This document shows, in pieces, positions 41,600 through 50,287 of a stretch of DNA of 64,000 nt. The position numbers and the translations under genes were made by a program. Within the stretch, counting starts at the first letter, position 1, and each line of letters opens with the position of its first letter. Location of the stretch: assembly GCA_964384945.1 (NCBI GenBank), contig CAYLMK010000025.1, positions 12,872 through 76,871 of the forward strand, read 5' to 3'. Under the pieces are notes generated by a model. The model saw nothing but the letters and a program-made list of their open reading frames with translations. It made no database searches and had not been told where the DNA came from. Origin of the DNA: S015-6 sp964384945. GTDB lineage: Bacteria; Desulfobacterota; DSWW01.

Positions 41600-43108
41600 T
41601 CAGGACTTGGACGATCCAACCAGGCGCCGCTCCACCGCATCGCAAGCCGTCCGCAGGGCCTTGACCCGCGCCCAGTACTTGTCCTCCCCCTCGATGACGG
41701 TCCAGGGTGCGAACGGGGTGCTCGTGTTCTCGAGCATGTCGAGCACGGCTTCCTCGTACAACGCCCACTTCTTTCGGTTGCGCCAATCTTCTTCCGTGAT
41801 CTTGAACTGCTTGAGCTTGTCCTTCTGCCGCTCCTTGAACCTCCTGAGTTGCTCCTGCTTCGAGATGTGGATCCAGAACTTGACGATCACCGTGCCGTAG
41901 TTGGCCAGGTGGGCCTCGAACTCCCGGATCTCCTGGTAGGCCCGGCGCCACTCCTCCTCTGTGCAGAAGCCCTCCACCCGCTCCACCATCACCCGGCCGT
42001 ACCAGCTGCGGTCGAAGATCGAGATATGGCCGGCCTTGGGAATCTGGTTCCAGAACCGCCACAGGAAGTGGTGGGCCTTCTCCACCGCACTGGGCGAGGC
42101 GATGGGGACGACCTCGTAGCCCCGAGGGTCGAGGTGGGAGGTCAGCCGTTTGATGTTCCCGCCTTTCCCGCTGGCGTCCCACCCTTCGAAAACCACGACC
42201 ATGGGGACTCTGTGCTTGTAAAGCTCGAACTCCAGGTTTCGAAACCGGATTGCGAACTTCTCCAGATCGTTGAGGTACCTCTTCTTCGGCAGCTTCAGGG
42301 TCAAGTCCACCTTGTCCAGCAGGGTGGGAGGAACGCGGCGGGTGATGGCGTGGGTCTCAAGCTCGGTCTTCACCTTCCGGCCCGCCTCCCGCCGCTTCTT
42401 TCGGTCCAGGCCTTGAAGGCCCGCCTCCAAGAGGGTCTTGAAGATCTTCATGTGGGCCCAATTCTCGTCCGTGGCCTCCACCACCGTCCAGGGGGCATAG
42501 CTCGTCGAAGTCTTGGCCAGGGTCTCCTCCACCACCCCCAAGTACTCTTCGTACTGGCGGTGGTGTTTCCAATCCTCCTTCTCCACCTTCCAGGCCAGGT
42601 ACTTGTTCTTCTCCATCGCCTTGAAACGTTTTTTCTGCTCCTTCTTCGAGATATGGAGCCAGAACTTGACGATCACCGCCTCGTCGTCGGCAAGATGACG
42701 CTCGAAGTTGCGGATGTCCTCGAAGGACTGATCGAGCTGAGACTTCCTCACGAGCTTCTCCACCCGCTCCACCATCACCCGCCCGTACCAACTGCGGTCG
42801 AACACCGCGATGCGGCCCCGCTCCGGCGTCTTGGTCCAGAAACGCCACAAAAAAGGCCGATAGCTCTCCTCCGGGGTGGGCTCCTGAATCCGGTGGACCT
42901 TGAAGCCCCGTGGGTCAAGACGGCCCACCAGCTTCTCGATGGCCGTGCCCTTGCCGGCCGCGTCCCACCCCTCGAACACGATCAAAACCGGGATTTGCGC
43001 CTCCCATAAATCGTTCTGCAGCTGATAGAGTCGGTCGCGCACCTTGGGGAATTCGGTTTTGAAATCTTTTTTCAAAAGCTTCTTGTCAAGATCGATCTGT
43101 TCCAGCAT
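41600..43108 (-). CDS. pap: polyphosphate:AMP phosphotransferase, tandem PPK2 domains (PAP)
   Basis: A 502-residue protein with two PPK2 domains in tandem, the layout of class II PPK2/PAP enzymes that phosphorylate AMP to ADP with polyphosphate. The first has the Walker A GWDAAGKG (47-54) and FDRSWYGRVMVERVE; the second has GWDASGKG (309-316) and a near-identical FDRSWYGRVMVERVE lid. Both keep the key residues, whereas in some PAPs one half is degenerate. It is the first gene of the island, with GGGGAGG before the ATG and a promoter 75 bp upstream. With PPK1 it links the polyphosphate pool to adenylate charge. Confidence 0.93.
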   Translation of the reverse strand: MLEQIDLDKKLLKKDFKTEFPKVRDRLYQLQNDLWEAQIPVLIVFEGWDAAGKGTAIEKLVGRLDPRGFKVHRIQEPTPEESYRPFLWRFWTKTPERGRIAVFDRSWYGRVMVERVEKLVRKSQLDQSFEDIRNFERHLADDEAVIVKFWLHISKKEQKKRFKAMEKNKYLAWKVEKEDWKHHRQYEEYLGVVEETLAKTSTSYAPWTVVEATDENWAHMKIFKTLLEAGLQGLDRKKRREAGRKVKTELETHAITRRVPPTLLDKVDLTLKLPKKRYLNDLEKFAIRFRNLEFELYKHRVPMVVVFEGWDASGKGGNIKRLTSHLDPRGYEVVPIASPSAVEKAHHFLWRFWNQIPKAGHISIFDRSWYGRVMVERVEGFCTEEEWRRAYQEIREFEAHLANYGTVIVKFWIHISKQEQLRRFKERQKDKLKQFKITEEDWRNRKKWALYEEAVLDMLENTSTPFAPWTVIEGEDKYWARVKALRTACDAVERRLVGSSKS

Positions 43109-43180
43109 GGCCGGTCCTCCCCTGGCTCCTGCTCGGCCGAAACGCGGTGAAGCTTTAGAAAGCTGCTTTCAGACGGCTCG

Positions 43181-43210
43181 AAAATAGCAGGTAGCGGAAT
43201 CGTGGGTCAA
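43181..43210 (-). promoter_or_regulatory. sigma70-like promoter of the polyphosphate island
   Basis: The minus strand reads TTGACC (43210-43205, five of six), 18 bp, then TATTTT (43186-43181). The leader would be about 66 nt and includes a small GAAAGC/GCTTTC hairpin. I see no Pho-box-like direct repeats. Confidence 0.55.
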
Positions 43211-43248
43211 CTCGAAGACAGGCGGCGTTTCACGGCGCCGGACCGGAT

Positions 43249-45069
43249 TCAGGCGCTCAATCTGGCGGCCGCATCCTTGAACTGCAGCCGGTAGAGGCGC
43301 GCGTAGAGCCCCTCTTCGGCCAGGAGGCTCTCGTGGGTTCCGGACTCGGCGATCCGGCCCTTGTGCATGACCAGAATGCGGTCCGCGATGGTCACCGTGG
43401 AAAGCCGGTGGGCGATGATCAGGCTCGTGCGGTTCTTGAGCACCGCTTCCAGGGCCTCCTGAATGAGCGCCTCGGTCTGCGAGTCGATGTTGCTGGTGGC
43501 CTCGTCGAAGAGGAAGATCTCCGGATCCTTGGCCAGCACCCGGGCAAAGGCCACCAGCTGCCTCTCGCCGTGGCTGATGTTCGCGCCCCGCTCCCGGATC
43601 CGGGTCCGGGTTCCCCGCGGCAGCCTCTCGACCACCCGGTGGAGCTGGGCCTGGCGGCACACCTCCTCGATGCGCTCCGGGGGCAGCTCACGGTCCAGCC
43701 GGATGTTCTCCTCGATGTCCCCTGAGAAGAGCACCACGTCCTGCAGGACCTGGCCGATCCGGCGCCGCAGGCTCCTGACCTCGTAAGCCCGGATGTCCAC
43801 CCCATCGATCAGGATGCTGCCCTCCCAGACGTCGTAGAACCGGTTGATGAGCTTCAGGAGCGTGCTCTTCCCCGCGCCCGTGGCCCCTACCACGGCCAGG
43901 GTCTCCCCGGGCTTGAGGCGGAACGAGACGTTCTTCAGCACCGGCTCGTCCGGCTTGTACCCGAAGGTGACGTCGCAGAACTCGATCTCGCCCCGAAGCC
44001 TGCGGGGAACGATCGCCTCCGGCGTCTCCACGATCGAGCCCTTCTCCGAGAGGAGCTGATCGATGCGGTCCGCGCTCGCAAAGGCGCTCTGGATGATCGA
44101 GTACTTCATGCCGATGTCCCGGATCGGGATGAAGAAGCGCTTGATGTACTCGATGAAGGCCACGACCGTGCCCAGGGTGATCGCCCCCTTCTCGATGCTC
44201 ATCGCGCTCGCATAGACGAAGACCGCAATGGCCACCGTGCTGATCATCTCGATGACGGCGTACAGGCTCGAATCGAAGAAGATCGACCGGAGGTTGGACT
44301 TCATGTAGTCCCGGTTGAGCGCGTCGAACTCCTGATCGTTCCGCCTCGCACGGTTGAAGAGCTTGACCGTCTCCACGCCGCTCAGGCTTTCGGCCAGGTA
44401 GGTGTTGATCCGGGCGATGCGCTTTCGAATGTCGAGGAAGACCCGGCGGAGCTGCACCCGGAAGTAGCCCGCAAGGAGCAGAAGCGGCGGGGCCACGGCA
44501 AAGGTCCAGAGGGTGAGCTTCACCGAGAGCAGGAACATGACGACCAGGATCCCGACCAGCTTGAATAGGTCGGCGATCAGGCTCACCAGCCCGGCGGAGA
44601 AGAACTCGCTGATCCCCTCCAGATCGTTCGTCACCCGCGTCATCAGGCGCCCCACCGGGTTGCGCTCGTAGAAGGCGAGGTCGAGCCCCTGCAGGTGGCG
44701 GAACATGGTCATGCGCATGTCGTAGACCACCCGCTGCCCTACGGACTCCATCAGGTAGGTGAGAACGTACTCGAAGAGAAAAGCGAACACGATCGTCCCG
44801 AGATAGGCCCCGGCCAGGTACGCGAGATCCAGGACCGTCTTCCGGGCGATGGGGAGCCCGAGCCCGAGCTGGCGGTCGATCGGGCCGTCGATGGCCAGCT
44901 TGAAGAGGTACGGCTGCACCTGCTGGGCCGCCGTGATGAGCGGCAGCAGGGCAACCGCGCCCAGGATCAGGCGCCAGTGGGGGCGCGCAAAGCGCGCCAC
45001 CATCGCGATCAGCCGCCGGTCTGCGGGCCGGTGTTCCTCGATCGGCCTGTCCGCGCCGTTCCCCCTCAT
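43249..45069 (-). CDS. ABC exporter half-transporter (MdlB/MsbA-like), second subunit
   Basis: A 606-residue TMD-NBD protein from ATG 45069, which overlaps the stop of the partner gene (TGATG). Six membrane helices fill residues 30-320. The ATPase has Walker A VVGATGAGKSTLL, Q loop GQVLQDVVLFS, the signature ISHGERQ in place of LSGGQ, Walker B IFLFDEATSN and the His switch AHRLS. The ISHGE signature with an intact catalytic Glu is usual for one half of a heterodimer. Substrates of such pairs range from lipids to drugs and peptides; nothing here settles it. Confidence 0.93.
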   Translation of the reverse strand: MRGNGADRPIEEHRPADRRLIAMVARFARPHWRLILGAVALLPLITAAQQVQPYLFKLAIDGPIDRQLGLGLPIARKTVLDLAYLAGAYLGTIVFAFLFEYVLTYLMESVGQRVVYDMRMTMFRHLQGLDLAFYERNPVGRLMTRVTNDLEGISEFFSAGLVSLIADLFKLVGILVVMFLLSVKLTLWTFAVAPPLLLLAGYFRVQLRRVFLDIRKRIARINTYLAESLSGVETVKLFNRARRNDQEFDALNRDYMKSNLRSIFFDSSLYAVIEMISTVAIAVFVYASAMSIEKGAITLGTVVAFIEYIKRFFIPIRDIGMKYSIIQSAFASADRIDQLLSEKGSIVETPEAIVPRRLRGEIEFCDVTFGYKPDEPVLKNVSFRLKPGETLAVVGATGAGKSTLLKLINRFYDVWEGSILIDGVDIRAYEVRSLRRRIGQVLQDVVLFSGDIEENIRLDRELPPERIEEVCRQAQLHRVVERLPRGTRTRIRERGANISHGERQLVAFARVLAKDPEIFLFDEATSNIDSQTEALIQEALEAVLKNRTSLIIAHRLSTVTIADRILVMHKGRIAESGTHESLLAEEGLYARLYRLQFKDAAARLSA

Positions 45070-46937
45070 CAGGCAGCCTCCAGATCGTCCCGCATCCGCT
45101 GGATCTCGTCCAGCCGCGCGTAAAGGCCTCCGGCCTCCAGGAGTTCTTCGTGGGTCCCCTGCTCGACGATCGACCCGCGGTCCATCACGTAGACGTAATC
45201 CGCCTCGCCGGCCGTGGCGATCCGGTGCGTGACCAGAAGCACCGTCCTGCCGGCGAGCCGCTCGCGCAGCCGGGCCAGGATCCTCTCCTCGGTCTTCAGG
45301 TCCACCGCGGACAGCGAGTCGTCGAGGATCAGGACCTGCGGATCGTAGACGAGCAGCCTCGCGAGGGCGGCCCGCTGCCTCTGGCCGCCGGAGAGCGTGA
45401 TCCCGCGCTCGCCGACCGGGGTTTCGTAGCCCCTGGGAAACTCGTCCAGGTCCCTGGCGAGTTCCGCCTCCGCTGCGGCCTCCCGGACTCGGTCGAGGGT
45501 CGCGTCGGGCCTTCCGAACCGTATGTTCTCCTCCAGGCTGAGCGAGAAGAGGAAGGATTCCTGGGTCGCCAGGCCGATGCGGTTCCGAAGCTCGGCGAGC
45601 GGGATGGCCGTCAGGTCCACCCCACCGATGCTGACCGTGCCCGGCGGGGGGTTGTCCAGGCGCAAGACCAACCTCGCAAGGGTGGTTTTGCCGCAGCCGG
45701 TCGGGCCCACCAGGGCCGTAAACCGGCCCCCCTCGATGCGCATCGTGACGTCCCGGAGCACGTCCGGCATCTCCCTGCCGTCCGCCTCCTGCGCATCGCG
45801 GGGATAGCCCCAGCTCAGGCCCCGGATATCGATCCCCTGCTTCCAGAAGCCGCCGGCCTCCCAGGGCCTTCCCCTCACCTGGATCAGGCCCTCCGGCTCG
45901 GCCGGCTCGGCCAGGATCTCCTCGATCCGGGTCATGGCCCCCATTCCCCTCTGCCAGACGCTCAGGAGGAAACCGAAGGCCATGGTCGGCCAGACCATCA
46001 TGCCCAGGTACACGTTGAAAGCGACCAGTTCGCCCTTCGTCAGCCGGCCGTTGACGATCTCCCAACCCCCGTACCCCAGGAGGACGAGCTCGCTCAGCCC
46101 GATCACTGCGGTCATGAAATTGAAAAGGACGCTTCGAATCAGGGCCAGCTTCACGTTCTTGGCCAGGTACCGGCGGCTCAGCCGCCTCATCTTTTCCGTC
46201 TCGTGATCCTCGAGTGCGTAGGACTTCACGACCTGGATCGCGCTGAAATTCTCCTGGGCCACGGCGCTGATGTCTCCCAAGGTGGCCTGCGTCTGCTGGG
46301 TCAGGTCGAACATGCGCCTCGAATAGCCGCGCACGCTGAGGATGACGATGGGGAAGATGGCCAGCACGGCCGGGGTCAGGCGCGGATTGATGCTCGCCAT
46401 GACCACGGTCGCCATCAGGAACAGAATCGGCGTGTTCATCAGGTGCAGAAGCCCGAAGCCGAACAGCATGCGGACCGAACTCAGATCGTTCGTGGCCCGG
46501 CTCACCAGGTCCCCCACGGGACGGCGGGCGAAGACACGGGACTGCATGCGCTGCATGTGCTCGAACAGGGACTTGCGCAGCTCGTATTCGATCTTGCGGC
46601 CCGTATTAAAGATGAGAAGACGGTTCGCCACGCGGGTCAGCCCGCCTGCGAGGGCCGCGCCGAGGACGACAAGGAGCAGCCGCAGGAGCCGGGACGTCTC
46701 GATCGGGTCCGCCTCGAGAGCCTCGACCATGCCGCTGAGGATCTTGGGGATCCAGACCATGAGCAGGTTGGTCGCGACGAGCAGCAGGGCGCCGACCAGG
46801 TACGCCCCGGTATGCCTCCTCAGGTAGGGCCAGAGCCTCCGTAAGCTTGCGCGAATCGACTCGCGGGCCTGTGCCGGTCCGGCGGCCCCGGGATCCGTTC
46901 CTTCCGAAGAGGGTTGCTTCGTTTCACGACCGCGCAT
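45069..46937 (-). CDS. ABC exporter half-transporter (MdlA-like), first subunit
   Basis: A 622-residue TMD-NBD protein from ATG 46937 (MRGRETKQPS). The membrane domain has six helices (from TGAYLVGALLLVATNLLMVW). The ATPase has Walker A VGPTGCGKTTL, Q loop ATQESFLFS, signature LSGGQRQR, Walker B VLILDDSLSAV and THRI. In Walker B the catalytic Glu is Asp (DDSLSAVD), the degenerate site typical of one subunit of a heterodimeric exporter, so the pair probably has one active ATP site. It lies directly after the DUF457 remnant (4-bp gap). Confidence 0.93.
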   Translation of the reverse strand: MRGRETKQPSSEGTDPGAAGPAQARESIRASLRRLWPYLRRHTGAYLVGALLLVATNLLMVWIPKILSGMVEALEADPIETSRLLRLLLVVLGAALAGGLTRVANRLLIFNTGRKIEYELRKSLFEHMQRMQSRVFARRPVGDLVSRATNDLSSVRMLFGFGLLHLMNTPILFLMATVVMASINPRLTPAVLAIFPIVILSVRGYSRRMFDLTQQTQATLGDISAVAQENFSAIQVVKSYALEDHETEKMRRLSRRYLAKNVKLALIRSVLFNFMTAVIGLSELVLLGYGGWEIVNGRLTKGELVAFNVYLGMMVWPTMAFGFLLSVWQRGMGAMTRIEEILAEPAEPEGLIQVRGRPWEAGGFWKQGIDIRGLSWGYPRDAQEADGREMPDVLRDVTMRIEGGRFTALVGPTGCGKTTLARLVLRLDNPPPGTVSIGGVDLTAIPLAELRNRIGLATQESFLFSLSLEENIRFGRPDATLDRVREAAAEAELARDLDEFPRGYETPVGERGITLSGGQRQRAALARLLVYDPQVLILDDSLSAVDLKTEERILARLRERLAGRTVLLVTHRIATAGEADYVYVMDRGSIVEQGTHEELLEAGGLYARLDEIQRMRDDLEAA

Positions 46938-46941
46938 CTCG

Positions 46942-47510
46942 TCAGCCTCCTTGAAGAACCGGCTCTTCCCCCGGGCCGTCGGCCGGTCGGTCCGACTCCC
47001 CGGTGATCTCGATTCGAGGCGCCCGGCTGAAGATTGCGTTCCAGAGGGAGGCAAAGGCCTCCCTGCGCACGGATACCTCCCGCCGGAAGCGGACCACGTC
47101 GCCCACCCGATTCCCTTCCCGGTCGAAACGGCCCCGGATCCCCCAGAGCCCCTGTTCGGGCCTCTCCGGGAGACCGTAGCGGAGGTCGTCGAATTCCACG
47201 ATGAACTCGTCCTTCACATCGATCAGGCGCGGGGCGAGTTCGCCTGAGGCGAACCACTGGAAGATCCGACCGGCCTTGGTATCGGCGAGCCTCTCGATCA
47301 TCGGGTGCTCCGGGATCGTGAACCTGTGCCAGGCAACCGGGCCGGGGTCCCACATGGTGATGGCCCCGACGCGGACCTCGTCGCCCGTGCGCACCACCAC
47401 CCGGCGGAGGTACGCCTGGAAAAGGGTGGGATAGACGCGAACCCGGGCCTCCGGGAGATGCAAGCCTGGCCAACCACGGCGCCGAGCAGGGCCTGGGTCG
47501 GGGTGTCCAT
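46942..47510 (-). pseudogene. DUF457-type membrane metal-dependent hydrolase, internally deleted and frameshifted
   Basis: An ATG at 47510 begins MDTPTQALLGAVVGQA, the signature N-terminus of DUF457 (YdjM/YbcI-like) membrane proteins. The frame then runs into unrelated sequence. In the +1-shifted frame from 47463, 173 residues read RVRVYPTLFQAYLRRVVVRTGDEVRVGAITMWD...RIFQWFASGELAPRLID...DLRYGLPE, which matches the C-terminal part of the same family (PTPFNTLLWRVV...DLRFG). About 150-200 residues carrying the membrane helices and metal-binding His/Asp residues are absent. A deletion fused the two ends out of frame. The 173-residue C-terminal frame could still be translated from TTG 47463. Confidence 0.72.
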
Positions 47511-47630
47511 TCGGAGTTTCCTTCCAGAAAACAATGTATCCTCATTAGATGTTCCCGGCAAACCCGGGGATTTCGTCAATCTATACCCGGCCTGCCGCGA
47601 TCGTGTATGCTCCATGCGAGAGGAGGGGCC

Positions 47631-49184
47631 ATGAAGAAGAAGGACATGCGCTCGGTGAGAAACCTCGTGGTGGTCCTCGGCGACCAGCTCAACCCGGACT
47701 CGGCGGCTTTTGACGGCTTCGACCCTTCGCGGGACGTTGTCTGGATGGCCGAGGTCGGGGAGGAGGCCACCCACGTCTGGTCGCACAAGGCCCGCATCGC
47801 CCTGTTCCTGAGCGCGATGCGCCACTTCCGGGACGCCTTGCGCAGGAAGGGGTTCACGGTTCAATACCGCACCCTGGACGATCCCGGCAACCGGGGGTCC
47901 CTTTCGGCGGAACTGGGAGCCTGCATGGCCGCAGCGAAGCCCGAACGCCTGGTCCTGGTCAACCCGGGGGAGTACCGCATAGCCGAGGCGATCCGGCGCG
48001 TGGCCGGGCAGGCAGGGACGGAGATCGAGGTGCGGCCGGACCGCCATTTCCTCACGAGCCGGCGGGCCTTTGCGGAACATGCGGCCGGCCGGAGACGGCT
48101 TCGCATGGAGTTCTTTTACCGGGACATGCGAAAGAGCACCGGCATCCTGATGAAGGCCGGCAAGCCGGCCGGTGGCCGGTGGAATTACGACAAAGGGAAC
48201 CGGCGGAGCTTCGGCCCCTCGGGTCCCGGCAGGATCCCGGAACCTCTTACCTTCCCGCCGGATGCGCTCACCCAGGGGGTGCTCCGGCTCGTATCGAGCC
48301 GGTTCGCCGGGCACCCTGGGAGCCTGGACCGATTCGACTGGCCGGTCACACAGGCCCAGGCGGAACGGGCGCTCGATGATTTCATCGAAAACCGGCTGGC
48401 CGGGTTCGGGCCCTACCAGGACGCCATGTGGTCCGGAGTGCCCTTCGGCTACCATTCCCGGCTCTCGTCCTCCCTGAACCTGAAGCTCCTGAGCCCCCGC
48501 CAGGTGCTGGCCCGGGCCGAAAAGGCCCATGCGGAGCGAACGGCGCCGATCGGGTCCGTGGAGGGATTTGTCCGCCAGATCCTCGGGTGGCGCGAGTACG
48601 TACGCGGGGTCTACTGGCTCCACATGCCGGGTCTCGCGGAAAAGAACGAGCTCAGGGCATCCGCCCCCCTTCCCGGCTTCTACTGGACCGGCGAGACCGA
48701 CATGAACTGCCTTCGCCAGGTCATCGGGCAGACCCTTGCCTTCGGGTACGCCCATCACATCCAGCGGCTGATGGTGACCGGCCTGTTCGCCCTGATGCTG
48801 GGCGTGACCCCCCGGGAGGTTCACGAATGGTACCTCGCCGTGTACGTGGACGCGGTCGAGTGGGTCGAGCTGCCCAACACGCTCTGCATGTCCCAGTTCG
48901 CCGACGGCGGCATCCTGGCCTCCAAGCCCTATGTCGCCACCGGCAAGTACATTCAGCGCATGAGCAACTACTGCGGCGGATGTCGGTACGACCCGGGCGA
49001 GCCGGCAGGGGACCGGGGGTGCCCGTTTACGACTCTGTACTGGGACTTCCTGATCCGGCACAAGGCCCTGCTGGAAAGGATCCCCCGGATGGGGCTGCAG
49101 TTGCGCAATCTCGGGCGGATCCCCGAAGAGAGGAAGAAGCGGATCCGGCTGCGGGCCGACAGCGTCCGGAAGGGCCTCTCCTAG
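47631..49184 (+). CDS. Fe-S bacterial cryptochrome/photolyase (PhrB-like (6-4) photolyase)
   Basis: A 517-residue photolyase of the FeS-BCP class from ATG 47631, preceded by GAGGAGGGG. The N-terminal part (NLVVVLGDQLNP) holds the antenna domain, and the C-terminal helical part binds FAD (GFVRQILGWREYVRGVYW, DAVEWVELPNTL). Cysteines 360, 448, 451 and 464 have spacings 88, 3 and 13, the same as the four [4Fe-4S] ligands of Agrobacterium PhrB. It repairs UV lesions, most likely (6-4) photoproducts, with blue light. It heads a plus-strand group with DUF523-DUF1722 genes; in E. coli the DUF1722 gene ybgA also lies beside a photolyase gene. Confidence 0.94.
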   Translation: MKKKDMRSVRNLVVVLGDQLNPDSAAFDGFDPSRDVVWMAEVGEEATHVWSHKARIALFLSAMRHFRDALRRKGFTVQYRTLDDPGNRGSLSAELGACMAAAKPERLVLVNPGEYRIAEAIRRVAGQAGTEIEVRPDRHFLTSRRAFAEHAAGRRRLRMEFFYRDMRKSTGILMKAGKPAGGRWNYDKGNRRSFGPSGPGRIPEPLTFPPDALTQGVLRLVSSRFAGHPGSLDRFDWPVTQAQAERALDDFIENRLAGFGPYQDAMWSGVPFGYHSRLSSSLNLKLLSPRQVLARAEKAHAERTAPIGSVEGFVRQILGWREYVRGVYWLHMPGLAEKNELRASAPLPGFYWTGETDMNCLRQVIGQTLAFGYAHHIQRLMVTGLFALMLGVTPREVHEWYLAVYVDAVEWVELPNTLCMSQFADGGILASKPYVATGKYIQRMSNYCGGCRYDPGEPAGDRGCPFTTLYWDFLIRHKALLERIPRMGLQLRNLGRIPEERKKRIRLRADSVRKGLS

Positions 49185-49321
49185 GAAACTTTTCCGCCGG
49201 CCCCGCATCTTTCCTAACGTCGAAACGGAAAAGGCGAAGGCCCAAAGGGATGGATCACGTATCCAAATGCGCCTGAAGCCGCCATGCAACGAACGGAAGG
49301 ATGGGGGAGGATTCGAGGCGG

Positions 49322-50272
49322 GTGGAAAACAAGGTGAGGTTAGGCATCAGCAGTTGCCTGCTGGGGAACAAGGTCCGCTACGACGGCGGCCACAAGCTGG
49401 ACCGGTACCTGGCGAACACCCTCGGCGAGTATGCCGAGTTCGTGCCGGTCTGCCCCGAGGTGGAGTGCGGGTTCCCGATCCCGCGGGAGTCCCTGAGGCT
49501 GGTGGGCGATGCGGACTCTCCCCGGCTCGTCACGACCCGGACAGGGCAGGATTTCACGGAGCGTATGACAACCTGGGCGAGCCGGCGGATCGTCGAACTC
49601 GCACGGGAGGGACTTTGCGGGTTCATCTTCAAGAGCGGATCCCCGAGCAGCGGCATGCAGGGCGTCAAGCTCTACGATCGAAAGGGGTATCCGTCCAACA
49701 GGGGCGTGGGCATCTTCGCCGCGGCCTTCATGAAGCATTTCCCGCTCGTGCCGGTCGAGCAGGAAGACCACCTCCACGACCCCCGCGTTCGTGAGAACTT
49801 CATCGAACGGGTCTTCGCCTTTCAGCGCCTGCGCGGTCTTCTGGAGAACAGAAAATCCCTGGGCCGGCTCGTCGACTTCCACACGCGGCACAAACTCCAG
49901 ATCCTCTCTCACAGCCCGAAGGATCACCAGGCCATGGGCCGGCTCGTGGCCCGGGGGGCGGAGATGCCCCCGGCGGAGCTTTACGATGCCTATCAGGGGC
50001 TCTTCGTCAATTCCCTCGCCCTCACGGCGACCGTGAAAAAGCACACGAGCGTCCTGACGCACATGATGGGCTATTTCAAGAAAGAGCTCTCGAGCGACGA
50101 GAAACAGGAACTTCTGGAGATCATCGAGCGGTACCGCAAGGAGTACGTGCCTCTGGTCGTCCCGATCACCTTGATCAAACACTATGTTAGAAAATACGAT
50201 CCGCCCTATCTGAAGGTGCAGCATTACCTGAACCCACACCCGGTGGAACTGCAGCTTCGGAACCATGTGTGA
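49322..50272 (+). CDS. DUF523-DUF1722 protein (YbgA-type), copy 1
   Basis: A 316-residue protein from GTG 49322 (ENKVRLGISSCLLG follows); this start gives the same length as copy 2 and aligns with its MEKVRLG. ATG 49301 is a poorer alternative. Residues 1-150 are DUF523: SSCLLGNKVRYDGG (Cys12), VCPEVECGFP (Cys44, Cys49) and FKSGSPSSGMQGVKLY. Residues 165-316 are DUF1722: RLVDFHTRHKLQILSHSPK, ATVKKHTSVLTHMMGYFKKELS, PLVVPITLIKHYVRKY and YLNPHPVELQLRNHV. DUF523 proteins such as the thiouracil desulfidase TudS use a [4Fe-4S] cluster held by three cysteines. Here the third (SCG) is Ser. Confidence 0.9.
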   Translation: MENKVRLGISSCLLGNKVRYDGGHKLDRYLANTLGEYAEFVPVCPEVECGFPIPRESLRLVGDADSPRLVTTRTGQDFTERMTTWASRRIVELAREGLCGFIFKSGSPSSGMQGVKLYDRKGYPSNRGVGIFAAAFMKHFPLVPVEQEDHLHDPRVRENFIERVFAFQRLRGLLENRKSLGRLVDFHTRHKLQILSHSPKDHQAMGRLVARGAEMPPAELYDAYQGLFVNSLALTATVKKHTSVLTHMMGYFKKELSSDEKQELLEIIERYRKEYVPLVVPITLIKHYVRKYDPPYLKVQHYLNPHPVELQLRNHV

Positions 50273-50287
50273 GCCTGCGAGAAGATC

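Noticed and set aside
40579..42848. Several short arginine- and proline-rich frames antisense or overlapping in the polyphosphate island
   Set aside because: They lie wholly within ppk1 and PAP and show no SD or family similarity.
45070..46065. N-terminal extension of the second ABC subunit to 938 residues
   Set aside because: The extension overlaps the first ABC subunit gene out of frame; ATG 45069 with TGATG overlap is the natural start.
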